Shown here in pieces: positions 12,272-24,321 of a DNA stretch of 64,000 nucleotides. Source of the DNA: Anthopleura xanthogrammica (lineage: Eukaryota; Cnidaria; Anthozoa; Actiniaria; Actiniidae). Position numbers and translations under genes: made by a program. The stretch is from the NCBI GenBank assembly GCA_964019055.1, contig OZ025219.1:3863868-3927867 (forward strand), read 5' to 3'. Numbering within the stretch: position 1 is the stretch's first letter; every line of letters starts with the position of its first letter. A model generated the notes under the pieces. The model was given only the letters and a program-made list of their open reading frames with translations. It was not told where the DNA came from and did no database searches.

Positions 12272-12765
12272 CTGGCAACGGCTCTCAGCGGACAATAATA
12301 TGTTATTTCCCGGGAAATAACAAAACCGGAAGTGATTTCGGAGTTTTTCTAAGTTTTTAAGGAATATTTAAAAAGATCGAATAATTTTGTTGTGTTCTTT
12401 GACAATTGCTATATAACAAAACACTTATTGACGGGAACCTCGGGAAAGCAGTGTGTTTTGTGGTCCCTCGAAAGCGATGTTCGTCGTCTTGGGACCATAA
12501 AATACACTCTTTTCCTCGCTCCCAGTCAATAAGTATTAAATGTTGCCCCGGCAACGACTCTCAGCGGGCAATAACATGTTATCTACCGGGAAGTAAAAAA
12601 ACCTGAAGTGATTTCACCGGAATCGCAAGAGTTTTTCTAAAAAATCGCATAATTTTGTTGTGTTTTTTTTGAAACTTGGTATATAACAAAACACGTATTG
12701 ACGGGAAGCTCGACCACAAAACACAATGTTTCCCTCGGTCCCCTTCAATAAGTGTTAAATATTAC
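12272..12765. repeat. Tandem duplication of a ~250-bp unit
   Basis: CGGCAACGACTCTCAGCGG-type sequence starts both 12,272 and 12,548. Each unit also contains ACAAAACACTTATTGACGGG-like and inverted TCAATAAGT blocks, so each unit is itself a foldback. The units have diverged and the second is shorter. Confidence 0.75.
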
Positions 12766-12770
12766 ATAAC

Positions 12771-14700
12771 TTATGTTATGACGTTAAATTTTGAAACTCA
12801 ACTATAAACATATACGTACACTGTATGATTGGCTGTTATAGAACTTAAGACAACCGAAACTAAAAAAAACCACGCTGATTCAAATGAGCGTCGAATGGAT
12901 GGGATGAGTGAAGATCAGAAGAAAAGTTTAAGGGGCCTAACCAAAGCAGCAACGAAACAGAAAATACAATAACTTAAATCAAGGACAATATTAAGAACAT
13001 TAGTTATTTTCTACAAATTTCAATAATTAAAATTATGAATTTTAGTGAATACTAAGTAATCGTTTTTTCAAAAGTTGAAATAAGTAGCTACGTCAAGTCA
13101 GTTTTGAGTCAAGATTAATTAATTTAATTGTGAATTGAATTGTTTATTTTGTGTCGAATTGTCTCGGGGCAGGATTCACGTCGTGATAATGCTTTTTTTT
13201 TTAAAGAAATAATAAAATATTATCGTTACGTTGATATTGATAATGATTTTAACGATAACGTCATTTTTTTCGGACGTGCACGCATTTTTCATGAACAACG
13301 TTGCTCATTGTTTACGAGGCCAAGCCTCCAAGTCAAAACAAATACCTTTTCAAACGTCATTAGTGTTGCATCCAAATATTGGGTCAAGTCTTGAAAACCC
13401 GTCTATGAATACTAATTACCAAGGAACACTCGCAATCAACATTAATTATATTGAAACAGAATAACTTGTAATCTGTTCTTCTACTTCTTTTAACAGTCGT
13501 AGTGTTGATATAAATATCATACGAAATATAAACATATTTAGAATACGGTAACGGTTAAAATGATGACTTATTCTAGAAAAATCTAGATAGCGTTAGGTCA
13601 GTGTTAAGGTACAGCCTAAAAAAATATCAAACCAGGCAAATAATTAAATCTTCGAAATTAAAATTTGTGGGTTTTAAGTTAGAATTTCCCCAGCCCTTCA
13701 GATTTATAAAAGAAATATCAACTGCTGTTGTGTTGGTGCTAATTGCTCTTTTTGTATACCGATTGTATGACTTATACTTTTTAAACATTTATGTATACAT
13801 CATAGGATTAATTAATACCATTGAATAAGCGTTCATCTTTAGTCAGTATTGACGGTATATCTAAAAAGGAGAAACATATTTGTGAAGATTTGTTTTCAAC
13901 TTGTATACAGGTTGTCAGTGAATTTGAATTCTGAGGAACAATCAACAAATCTAGGTATTCCACAATTATGATAATCATTAGAAGATTCATCATTTTTTTT
14001 TCATATAAAAGAGATTCATTAAAAGGTAAATCATTATTAAATCATACGAGACTGGATTTGAACATTACAAGCACATATCTAAAAGAGTAAAAGTATTTTA
14101 GCATTATAGGCATACAATAACAATTTAGGAATACATTCCTCATGTTGATGATTCTTAAACCTAATCGCATCGCACAAAAGTACGATTTGCCAAGATCCGC
14201 TTGTGTGTATGCGTATATGCTTTATTCTAAAGGGGTCATGCAGTATCAAATAAGAAATACCATGGCATAAAACTCTGCAAACAGGTATATCACTAAGTTG
14301 AATAAGAAATAGTTTACATGTACAATTTTCTATTCGAGTTGTTTGATTTTCTTACAATCACTACCGTGCTATATATGTTAACTAAGATGAAACGTTTTTG
14401 TCAATTAGTTGAATTTCAGATCACCATGTAAAGTGAGACTTATCCATTGTCGGTCAGATATAATATTATGCAAAAAGTTGTACAAACTTTTGAAACCAAA
14501 TCCCATGTTGATTTATTTGACTTTATAATTTCATAGTTTAGTAAATATGCATGCAAAATGTTTGAATTCAAAGCTCACTGGAGTGGAATGGTAGTGTTAA
14601 TAAAGGTATAACTATTCTATAAATCCTCACATTTCTTTGAAGAAATAATTGGATTAGAACAAACTGTTTTTGAAGTTGATCAAAGAGCGAGGTATTAAGT
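12771..14700. other. No gene seen
   Basis: AT-rich and non-coding as far as can be read. Short open frames show no domain. Confidence 0.55.
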
Positions 14701-14707
14701 CTTTTGG

Positions 14708-14917
14708 TTAACTATAAACATCAAAAATAGCTGCATTAATTTTTGTATTGTGGCTTGCATGTGGCTTAGGGATGTGAAACGTCATTCGTGAAGGATTAAA
14801 CCAGTCTTTATAGTCACTGATTCTCCTTGTTTGGCTATCGTTAGCATTTCTTGCATCAGGTAAACAACAACGCGAGAAATTAATAAAACGTGTTAATTTT
14901 GCCGTAGAAGGTAGCAA
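14708..14917 (-). CDS. Possible 3' exon of the cationic peptide gene
   Basis: This is an open frame immediately downstream (minus strand) of the polybasic exon, ending in a stop at 14,708. Its 3' half (Arg, Asp, Trp, His and Asn rich) could be a second exon. However, no acceptor site joins it in phase with the upstream donor: the only nearby AG (after GATGCA) gives the wrong phase. It may be untranslated, or the true exon lies elsewhere. Confidence 0.25.
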   Translation of the reverse strand: MLPSTAKLTRFINFSRCCLPDARNANDSQTRRISDYKDWFNPSRMTFHIPKPHASHNTKINAAIFDVYS

Positions 14918-14940
14918 AAGGCACTAATGAAACTTCTTAC

Positions 14941-15195
14941 CTTTTGTTTAAACCGTCTTAGCCAGCGTCGAACCTCACGATATTTCTGAGAACGTCGCTG
15001 GTGCTTTTTCTTTCTTCGAAGTCTTTTCGCCAAGCGTTTCATATTTTTCTTCCTAAGATTGTTGCCTCTGAATCGACCAGCTGTACGAATCTTTCCCTGG
15101 CTGAGCACAAAAACTACGGCATTACTCTCTTCGGGAAAAGACACCAAGATTGTTAAAACGACAAGAAGCACCAGAATTAAGATGGACGTCTTCAT
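14941..15195 (-). CDS. Secreted polybasic peptide, exon 1
   Basis: ATG at 15,195 opens a frame with a classic signal peptide: MKTS, a run of Ile/Leu/Val of about 15 residues, and a likely cleavage site after SNA near residue 26. The mature part is about 59 residues with roughly 26 Lys/Arg, almost no acidic residues and clusters such as RLRRKKKHQRR. The frame meets AAAG|GTAAGA at 14,941/14,940, a consensus splice donor, after codon 85. Without splicing it would run to 100 residues and stop at 14,893. A TATA box lies about 120 bp upstream. This is consistent with a host-defence peptide or a precursor processed at dibasic sites. I do not recognise the family and the second exon is not established. 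Confidence 0.6.
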
Positions 15196-15315
15196 GGCTC
15201 TGGAGATGAATTGAACCTAAATATGTTTGATACAAGACTGAATCTCAGCTTTATCGATGTAACTTCAGGGTAAGGTTAGAGCAGCATCTCTTAATGGCTC
15301 TGTCATTCCGGTTCT

Positions 15316-15322
15316 CTTTATA
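15316..15322 (-). promoter_or_regulatory. TATA box of the polybasic peptide gene
   Basis: TATAAAG on the minus strand lies 121 bp upstream of the ATG at 15,195. This spacing leaves a 5' leader of roughly 90 nt. Confidence 0.5.
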
Positions 15323-16704
15323 GTTTTGGCTTTATTATTCTATTGACCACTGGGAGGTCAAAGTTGGATCCACTTCTTACAAAAAGAAACCATGCACGGA
15401 TTACAAAGACCAATCTCCTTGAGGATATTGAAGAATTAATTATGCGAAGTCGTGTGTGGAACTATTTAAAGAATGACTGTGGCTGTAAACAAAGCTTACA
15501 AAACCATATACAGGAAACTGAATGCTTGTGATCTCAAAAATATTTTTTGGCCTTGAAAACCATGAAGTAGAGGTGAGGGCATAAATAAAACAACTACAAA
15601 ACGCGTTACAGAAACCACACAGCCACATTCCGCAACAAACAAAGGAAGTATTTTAGGATATTGTATGGTTATTAAAGTGCTACTGTTAAACTTGAGGTTC
15701 TTCAAACGTATTTCACTGCACCGTTGTTGTCAATGCTACTGTTAAACTTGATGCATTCAATCAATCTGGTTAAATGATATAATCTATCTTCTTCATCTGT
15801 GCAAGAAAAAATACTATTTAGTTCGTATTAATAGGTTGATAAAAAAAAAAAAAATAGAGTCATTCAGTTTTATCCAAATGATAAATGCTGTCGGTCTGGC
15901 AGTCTTCATAAAACTAAAAGAGTAAGTCAGCGAGAAAAATATATACAATTTATAGATATGAACAAAACAAATGAATGCAATTTAAAAAATATAATTAATA
16001 GGTTTCCTATCCTTTCACAGTCCAAGGAAAATCACTCTAGCGACTAAATAATCAATAATATATAAACTAGAGTAAATGCACAAATTCCGTGAAACAGAAT
16101 CTTATAGTCATTACTCTAAATCTGTTGTTTTCTTTTGTTGTTTATCAACTAGTACAAACAAAATAGTCATTTGTCTTGCAAGAATAAAGGAGAATCACTT
16201 TAAACCCATGAAACAAAATCAAATAATCAAATTGTAATATTTATTCAAAACACCAAATAGATACAAAAAAAAAATATGGAATTAGAAGAAAGTAGTAGTA
16301 GGCAAGAAAATATCTGCCGTGAATGTGTAAGTGGGTACTCCCATATGTATGTGCCACTGCATGGTGTATGCTTTTGAGTTTGAAGTCTTACATTTAAATT
16401 TCATCTTGAATTGTCTTACGTGGGGTATCTAATACAATTTCCTTTTTAATTTTATGTCTTCAAAAATTATTTGAAATTAGTATTGGAATTTATATAGAAA
16501 ACAAGAACGAACTTTTCAAAAATTATCAACTCCAATATCTACTAGCCACACGAGGACGATTTGATTGAATAAATAAAGTAGTTAGTCACTATGAGATAAA
16601 AAACTAACACCGTACCATCTACGTTTGACAAAGATTGTTGGCCTAATTGCATTCTATTCGTTTCTATCTAACTGTATGACATTGAAGATCTTCGCTGATT
16701 TGGA
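15323..16704. other. No gene seen
   Basis: AT-rich non-coding sequence; a poly-A tract lies near 15,840-15,853. Confidence 0.55.
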
Positions 16705-16810
16705 TTTATTACTCTATGGGCTGAGCATTCCACCAACCTTAAACATTCCTCATCGTGTTTAGGGACTTTTTGTACGCCAACTTATTAACTCTTCTGGAAA
16801 GAAAAAACAA
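16705..16810 (-). pseudogene. Short fragment of the 17.4-18.1 kb LINE
   Basis: The sequence around ACTCTATGGGCTGAGCATTC is a near copy of about 18,005-18,110. It is therefore a second, tiny piece of the same LINE coding region. It has a small internal deletion after TTTTTGTAC compared with the longer copy. Confidence 0.75.
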
Positions 16811-16865
16811 AATACAAAAACATTAATAGTATAAATAAATTATTTATGTATTGTGAAAATACTAA

Positions 16866-17285
16866 TGGACTACTTCGACGATGCGGCGGCCATTTTGGTA
16901 GGGGGCAACTATACACATCTTTGTTACACTTATGGCGTCAATTTGAATTAACGTTTCACCCCCAGACAACATGACAAGAGATGAATTAAGAAAATGGGCA
17001 TAAAAGAAAGACAAATAAACGAAACTCTCTATTTTATCCGACAGTTTTCTTTTCTTTTGCCCCCTGGACGCCCCATAATGCATTGCGATTCAAGATGTGA
17101 AAATATTGACTGATGCTACGTAGACAAATGAAATGCTTGTCACTTAACCAGCATGATAGTGCCAGAGAAACCCAGGATTTGTTATTTTCTTCATCAGATC
17201 CTACTATACCCCCGGCATCTCGTAAAAAGTTATTTTCATTAATTCAGATTCAAGATGGCCGCCGCATCGTCGAAGTAGTCCATTT
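16866..17285. mobile_element. MITE with 29-bp perfect terminal inverted repeats
   Basis: TGGACTACTTCGACGATGCG begins the left arm near 16,867 and is perfectly inverted ending near 17,274. The arms end in a GCGGCGGCCAT block. The 400-bp interior is non-coding. It sits directly between the two fragments of one LINE. Confidence 0.8.
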
Positions 17286-17354
17286 TAATCTATTATTTTC
17301 TATCGAACTGTATAAAAACAAAGATATTCAAGACCGTTTCCTTCATTTCGATGC

Positions 17355-18130
17355 ATTTTAATTTTAATTTTATTTTTATTTAATAGCATTAACAGAGCAT
17401 TGACAGACTTGTAGTCCATGTGGACATGCCCCATACTTACATAAACATATAAAAATCATTACGATTTACAACAGATACATAACTAACATGACATGGATAA
17501 TAAAGGGAGGGATCTATCGACAACAAACTGTTGCCGGAATAACATATCGATCTGCATTTAGGACAAATGGTTTTAAAAGTTCTTATTCGGTCAGGATCAA
17601 AAGCTGAATAGAGGAGTGACTTGTAATGTAAGCGAACATTCGTTTTAAATGATGACAGAGTAGTACTTTTCTTAATTTCAAGAGGCAGTGAGTTCCAGAT
17701 AAGTATAATCCTATTAAAGTAAGAGTCCCTAAAAGTTGAGTTTCTAGTTAAATCAGTCTTATAGTCAATGTTTACAAGGTGATTTCTCGTTACCCTAGCC
17801 TTACTATATGGAGTAACGTACTTAAAGATATCGAGGTTAAATAAATTGTTGCTACATTTATAGAAAAAGACGAGATCTAGATATTCAAACCAATAGGAAA
17901 CAGGGATCAAGTCAAGTTTTATCAACCTATCCCTGTACGAAAGATCTGCTGTGCCAGCCCCACCTGGTGCAAGAATGTACTTACTTGAACGACGGTGTAC
18001 ACGTATTACTCTATGGGCTGAGCATTCCATCAACCTTAAACATTCCTCATCGTGTTTTGGGACTTTTTGTACCAGGTACGCAAACTTATTATCGCTTCTA
18101 GAAAGAAAAATGAAAAAACGGAAATACACA
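17355..18130 (-). pseudogene. 5'-truncated LINE (CR1/L2/RTE-like), reverse transcriptase C-terminus
   Basis: The minus-strand frame 18,129-17,437 encodes the post-catalytic C-terminus of a non-LTR retrotransposon ORF2. Diagnostic pieces are RDRLIKLDLIPVSYWFEYLD, an RNHLVNID-type block, YFNRIILIWNSLP and a final Cys cluster (CPKCRSIC). The reverse transcriptase core and endonuclease are missing, which is typical of 5' truncation on insertion. The 3' end runs into an A/T-rich tail with TTTTAATTTTAATTTT near 17,357-17,385. The frame is open without stops, so the fragment may be fairly young, but it is not functional. Confidence 0.75.
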
Positions 18131-19382
18131 AATAAGAATTGTTTAAGTATTGTGAATTATTCATTATTTTTTATCACAAACCTTGAGAAATCTTCTTCGA
18201 TATTTGTGATCAAATCAACGATTTGAATGAACTGAAACATATAAAGAAAATCAATTTGTTCAGATATTGTTCCATTTCACATTGATATATAGCCGTACTC
18301 AAGAAGGTTGGCGGTGTTCAATTATATCGTTATAATATGTGACATGCCTGGCATTATCATAATTTATTTTGTTTTTACGTTATGTATAAGCTTCCAGTTA
18401 GGTCCAGAAAACTCTCAAAAGACAGGATACAATTGGATTCTAAGCCATAATAATAATATACTTTATCACGTGACAAATATACTTAACAAATACATCCAAC
18501 CTTCGTGGAATTAGCTGTACTAACATGTTTATAAAGTTCCAGGACATTTGAAGCATTCTCTGTTTCACTAGTAAAAAAGCGATTGCAAAATCGTGAAGCT
18601 TATTGTGCTACATTCCTGCTTTGAAGTTGAACAGAAAATGTAAACTCCTATGAACAACCAACTACTTCAAAGCGTTCTACTTTGTTCTGCAATATGAACA
18701 TGCAGTTCGCTAATTAATAGTGGAAAATACGAGAAGCATGTACGTTTTTACACTTTACAAACAAGTTTTACGATTTTGTTTTCAATTTTTCACTGCAATT
18801 TTTGCCGTTTTCAAAGTCATGATACCATTTTACAAACAATTAACCCTTTTACTTACATCATTTCCATTGCCCATCTTGTCTTGTATTTGTTTTACTAGTA
18901 GTTTTTGTGTTGATAATGTAACAGTATTTCTCGAAAGAAAACTCTTTGCAAACAAAGTGAATCGATCTAACCTCTATGACGTCATTGTCTCGCACAACGC
19001 TAGCTATCGCTGACCATTGACTGCTCACTATTGGCGCGCGCTAAACAGTTTGACTTGGACAAATTAAGGTAGTTCCGGAAACCTGCTACTGCGCATCGCG
19101 CTGGCGCACATCTTGTTGAAGAAAATTTCAAAAGTGCCATTGTCCCGAAAGCAAATCAAAGCCAAATTATGCCTTTTAGCAGCTTTTTTAAAAGCTTCGA
19201 ACAAACTACAGAATGATAAATGGAGTCTTGAAAGCGACTAGTGCCCAGTCCCACTCGAACAAAACAATAGAATGTTTTGAATTATATAATAAATAATAAT
19301 AATAATGATAATATAATAATATTTGCCTACTTTTTTAGTTTATGGCGCCTTATCTAGCACGGTAACCTCCAATTTTTTTTTC
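18131..19382. other. No gene seen
   Basis: A 97-codon frame at 18,720-19,013 is hydrophobic but unrecognised. An AATAAT microsatellite lies near 19,286-19,320. Nothing else is supported. Confidence 0.5.
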
Positions 19383-19575
19383 TGTTTACTGCAGTTTCCA
19401 GCTTTCTGCGAACTAAGACATTCCAACGGTTAGCTGTGGAACACGTTTTTGGCTGCTATCAATCAAAAACATAAAGGGTGCCGAGTAATTAGCAGCAGAC
19501 GAAAACGTATCTTAATTTCATAACTAGCCGTTGGAATGTCGGAGTTCGCAGAAAGATGAAAACCGCAGTAATCAT
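19383..19575. mobile_element. Foldback element beside the Polinton
   Basis: Arms at 19,383-19,435 and 19,524-19,575 are inverse copies with core CTTTCTGCGAACTAAGACAT. The right arm ends only about 50 bp from the left end of the Polinton. Confidence 0.7.
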
Positions 19576-19617
19576 GGCTGCATTTACTATTCTTACGATT
19601 TATAATAAAAAGTATAA

Positions 19618-19624
19618 TATTCAT
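19618..19624. repeat. Target-site duplication, left (TATTCAT)
   Basis: TATTCAT directly precedes the AGTACTG terminus and recurs at 45,672-45,678 directly after the inverted AGTAGTG terminus. Polintons normally duplicate 6 bp; here 7 bp match, of which one may be chance. Confidence 0.8.
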
Positions 19625-20533
19625 AGTACTGTATGTATGCTGGTTTTTGGACATCACCGGAAGGGATCTTTAAGGATCTCTTTAGGTTTCTTTAAAACCG
19701 GTTTAAACCGATTAAAACCGCTTTTCCCGGGGAATCCCCTTAACTAAAGAAAAAAAGTACCAAAAATAAAGAAAAATTGAAAAATGTTTACATATACTAA
19801 AGAAAACACGCAAAAACGCAATGAAGAAAAGACAAAGAACACCCATTATCGTAATAATACTCGACCGCCGCTCCCGAACCAGCATCTACAAACTATCCCC
19901 TTCATCTCTTCGCCTTTGTGAAAACGCTCTTTCCTCCAAGAGAAGAAAAAACACCCACGTGTCCAAAAGAACATGAGTATAAGTACATCGCACCACCACC
20001 CCCACCTCGACCAACCCCAACCCCCGCGTCACAAACGCCCCAACCCCCACCACGCACGTCCCAACCAACCCCAACCCCCGTGTCGCACACACCCCAAAAA
20101 GGATCACATAATCCCCAACCCCCACCACCAGAAGAACCACATACGAACCAACCAAACCAAGATGAGCCACATGTGTGCGAAACGATCCAAGAAGAACCCC
20201 CACCACCACTCCCCAAGAAGGAGAGGGATTATTCCTACCTAGCAAACAACTGCAAAAATAGGAATTGTGTGGTAGCCACAAACCTACTCACCGAAGAAAA
20301 GACCCATTTTCACAGCATGTACGCCACACAAAAACATGTAGGGGTAAATGCTGGTCTTATTAAGATGTGTTGCGATGGAAAGAACTATGCAAAGACTGGG
20401 CGATCCAAGATTGATGGCCAACAATATGCGTTCGCTTATTTTAAGGAAGAGGAGCTACCTGTAGGGTATGTGATAACGAAGTTTAAGCGATGTGAGATGT
20501 CAAAGAATATGTGTCCTTTGATATCCTGTGGGG
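19625..20533 (+). repeat. Polinton left terminal inverted repeat
   Basis: Inverse of 44,795-45,671. Terminal sequence AGTACTGTATGTATGC; subterminal TTTAAACCGATTAAAACCG and CCCGGGGAATCCCC are conserved in the other TIR. Similarity stops just after GATATCCTGTGGGG. It contains most of a proline-rich gene. Confidence 0.9.
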
Positions 20534-20559
20534 AAGAAATAGAAAAAAAAAATGTTTAA
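19821..20559 (+). pseudogene. Proline-rich protein encoded within the left TIR
   Basis: ATG at 19,821 opens a basic N-terminus that stops near 19,976. Comparison with the right TIR shows that about 14 nt were lost here (after GTGTCCAAAAG), shifting the frame. The following frame (about 19,970-20,559) carries Pro-rich low complexity (PPPPPRPTPTP and relatives, residues about 25-95), then a compact Cys-containing domain with KNRNCVVATNLLTEEKTHFH and CCDGKNYAKTGRSK, ending EEIEKKNV. Function unknown. Because the gene lies in the TIR, the element carries it twice. I see no known domain. Confidence 0.6.
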
Positions 20560-20564
20560 AGAAT

Positions 20565-20916
20565 ATGGAAACATATTATAAAGGAAAAATGTCAAACCTC
20601 ATGGATGAACCCATACCTGACATTAATGTACCAATATTACCCCCAACCCCACCAACGAATCTAAAACCAAAATTAAAACAGCCTATCATCAACGCAATTC
20701 AAGACGAGTTAAAAGATTTCAGAGTGGTTATTACCAATCGTTCCCTTTGATCTCGTAAGTCCTATTAATAAACGTATCGAGGCTTTGAAGAAGAGAATCA
20801 GACGTATTTATCGTAAAGTGGAAAGAGGAAGGATAACAGAAAAATCTTCGTTTAAATCATTTCTTAAGGAACATAGAATTCTTGGAGGTGATGATGTGGA
20901 TCCCGCCGTGTCATGA
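20565..20916 (+). pseudogene. Unknown Polinton gene, frameshifted
   Basis: ATG at 20,565 begins a frame with a Pro-rich middle (PILPPTPPTNLKPK). It ends in TGA at 20,748-20,750 but continues in another frame with a basic helical region (KRIEALKKRIRRIYRKVERG) to TGA at 20,914-20,916. That stop overlaps the ATG that opens the polymerase N-terminal region (ATGA-type overlap). Function unknown; it may be a separate small gene or the start of the polymerase polyprotein. Confidence 0.5.
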
Positions 20917-23900
20917 ATACGCATGAAAAACGTATCATAGAGACCATATGGGTAAATAAGAAACCCTCGAAGGTGAAGCTCTATCTAGTATGTAGATTTT
21001 ACAAGATTGGGAATAATGGAAACAAAATCACTAGTGAAGGGTATTTTCACACGGAACCAGTGGGTGTAACAGAAGCCACGAACTTAATAAAGTTGTATGA
21101 AAGGCTTACCCAGGATATCCTAGTAAGAGTCAGCAAGTTCCAAAAGGAAGGTTCGGGTGGATCCTAAGGAGAGTAGTATCCTTAAGCATCCATTTTGCGA
21201 AATTCCTGCTCCTAAAAGCGGGCACCTATGTTCCACTTGCTCAAGAATTAGCAGTGAGGAAAGCCTTTATTAACCCCAAGAACGAAGACAACCAATGTTT
21301 CAAGTGGGCGGTAACCGTAGCCCGATTCACACCAAGCAGTCATCCTGAGAGGATATCCGAGGCAATTAAGAAGGATGCAGAAAGGTTGAACTGGGAGGCG
21401 CTTCGCTTTCCCACGGTGCTCCGAGACAACCACCTCTTTGAGAAAAACAACAGGAAATATGCGATTAACTTCTTAGGGTATGAGAAGGAGGAAGTCTACA
21501 CCCTTACGATTTATGATGGAGAAGACAGGAAACACACCATAAACCTACTACTAATCTCCAATAAGGAAACGAGTCACTATTGTTTGATCAAGAATTTTTC
21601 GAGGCTCTTATCCTCCCAGTTATCAAGTCACCAACATGAGGCATTTTTGTTTAAGATGTTTTAACTCCTTCACCAGTAAGCATGTCCTTCAAGGACATTC
21701 CGAATATTGCAATTCCGAACTACCGAATATAAAAATCGTTCTACCTGAGAAAGGAACCATGCTCCGTTTTAAGAACTATCCTCATCCCATGAAAGTCCCC
21801 TTCGTATTAATTAAATTTACGCTGATTTTGAGTGTGTGTTAGAAAAGATTGCTTCTTGTTCCCCCCACCCTAAGGAACCTTCTACGGAACCTTACCAAAA
21901 ACACAGACCATCAGGGTACTGTTACATGATCAAGTGTAATAGGGACATACTAGCTCTCTCCCAAGATCGTGAAATACACTGCTCAGGAAGAGGGGGAAGA
22001 CTTAGGGGAACACTTCTTGAGATCACTAGAAGGGGATATTCGAGTCTTATATGAGAAGCTTTCAAGAGTAGAGAAACTCAGGATGACCGACAAAGATCGG
22101 AAAGAATATCAGAGAGAAACACGTTGTCACATCTGTAAGGAAGAGTTGAATGGTGACAAAGTAAGAGATCACGACCACCTCACAGGAAGATACCGAGGAG
22201 CAGCTCATAATAAATGTAACTTTCAGTATAAGCTCCCTAAGTTCATTTCCATCTTCTTTCACAATCTTGCAGGGTATGACGCCCACCTATTCATAAAGGC
22301 TCTGGGAATCAGTAAGGGCAAGATTCAATACATTGCGAAGAATGAGGAACGATACATTTCCTTCAGTAAGAGAATCATCGTGGATCACTATGAGAAAGAT
22401 GGAAAGACTAAGGACATCTGGATGGAGGTAAGGTTCTTAGACAGCTACAAATTCATGTCCTCGAGCTTAAGAAAGCTTACTAATAACCTCGCGAAAGGCC
22501 AGTTCAGGACCATAAGCTGGTTTTATGGAGGGAGACAGCTGGACTTATTAATGAAGAAAGGGGTGTACCCCTATGAGTATATGGATTCCCTCACAAAATT
22601 AGAGGAACATTGCTTACCTCCCATGGAAGCCTTCCATTCTGAGCTCAATGAGACTGGCATTACAGAGGAAGAGTACGATCATGCACAGAAGGTATGGAGG
22701 GTGTTTGGTATGAAGACAATGAGGGACAATCATGACTTATACCTCATCACCGACGTACTCCACCTCGCGGATGTGTTTGAGAACTTCAGAACCGTTTGTA
22801 GGAGGTATTATGACTTAGATCCCGCTTGGTATTATACGGCTCCTGGACTCGCTTGGGATGCTATGTTGAAGATTACAAACATCCAGCTGGAGCTTCTTAG
22901 TGACATCGACATGTTCTTGATGGAAGAAAGCGGGATTCGAGGAGGAATTTCCTCCGTGGGAAGTAAGCGTTATGCGAAGGCTAATAATAAGTATATGAAG
23001 AATCATGGCGCCAAAGAGGAGTCCATCTACATACCCTATCTGGACGCAAATAACCTCTATGGGTGGGCAATGTCCCAACCCCTACCCACCTGTGGATTTC
23101 AATGGATGAAAGAAAACCAGCTGGAGAACTGGAGAAAGTTCCCCTGTATCTTGGAGGTGGATCTAGAGTATCCCCAGGAATTACACGATCTCCACGACGA
23201 GTATCCCCTTGCCCCCGAGCACCTCAAGGCAAAGAGTGGAGTGAAGAAACTCATCCCGAACTTGTACGATAAGACCCAATACGTAATTCATCACAACACC
23301 CTAAATGTTTATGAGAGTCAGGGGTTAAAAATCACGAAGATCCATCGAGGCATAACTTTTGAAGAATCCCCTTGGTTGAAGAAATACATAGATCTGAACA
23401 CAGAACTGAGGAAGGAAGCTCAGAACGACTTCGAGAAGGATTTATTCAAACTCATGAACAACTCTGTCTTTGGAAAGACCATGGAGAATATTCGCAATCT
23501 ACGAGACATACGGTTGGTGACAAATGAGAAGCAGGCGAGTAAGCTGACAAGTAAGCCCAATAATGTGGGAGCCACAACATTCTCAGAAGAATTAGCTGCA
23601 ATCCACATGAGGAGAACTCACTTGAAGTATGATAAACCCACATATTTGGGTATGTCTATCTTAGACTTATCCAAGAGGTTCATGTATGATTTCCACTATA
23701 AGTATGTGAAGGAGAAATATGGTGACGAAGCAACTCTCCTCTACACCGATACTGATAGTCTGATCTATGAGATTAAGACGGATGATTTTTATAAGGACAT
23801 AGAAGGGGATATTGAGAGGCTGTTCGATACCAGCAACTATCCTGAAAATCATGGGGGAATAAAGAAGAGAGTCAACAAGAAAGTAATAGGGAAATTGAAG

Positions 23901-24242
23901 GATGAAACAGCTGGAGAAGTAATCACGGAATTCATCGCCTTGAGATCAAAGCTGTATTGTTTTAAGACAGATGAAGGAAGAGAGGAAAGGAAGTGTAAGG
24001 GGGTCAAGAAATGTGTAGTGGAAAGGAGTATCTTATTTGCTCATTATAAGGATTGTTTATTGAGTGGAGAAGAACTCATGAGAATGATGAGAGTCTTTAC
24101 GAGTCGTTTACATGAGATAACTTCAGAAAGGGTTAACAAGATCGCCCTTTCCTCGAAAGACGACAAACGAATAGTCGTGCAGGAAGATCCTATCATGACC
24201 TATGCCCATGGCCATTACCTCTTCCAAGAGGGGTTAGCTTAA
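20913..24242 (+). pseudogene. Protein-primed DNA polymerase B (Polinton POLB)
   Basis: The C-terminal 757 codons (21,969-24,242) are open and contain exonuclease II (FHNLAGYDAH), an exonuclease III-like LITDVLHLADVFENFR, motif A (YLDANNLYG), motif B (KLMNNSVFGKTMEN) and motif C (YTDTDS). Near the start of this frame is an endonuclease VII/HNH-like zinc site (CHICKEEL ... DHDHLTGRYRGAAH ... KC) as in many Polinton polymerases. The N-terminal region is spread over at least four frames between 20,913 and 22,000. Breaks fall near 21,150, 21,650, 21,820 and 21,970. The exonuclease I motif (ADFE) sits near 21,820, just past a frameshift. The protein would replicate the element from a terminal-protein primer. 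This copy cannot make it intact. Confidence 0.9.
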
Positions 24243-24321
24243 GACACCATTCGGTGGTAGTTCCGTGTCCTCAGGAATCGCGCGCTTGTAACTCCTCTCT
24301 AACAAAAGAACGCCTAGGAGC

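Noticed and set aside
19973..20242. His/Pro-rich frame overlapping the TIR gene
   Set aside because: It is an out-of-frame shadow of the proline-codon repeat; the conserved Cys domain is in the other frame.
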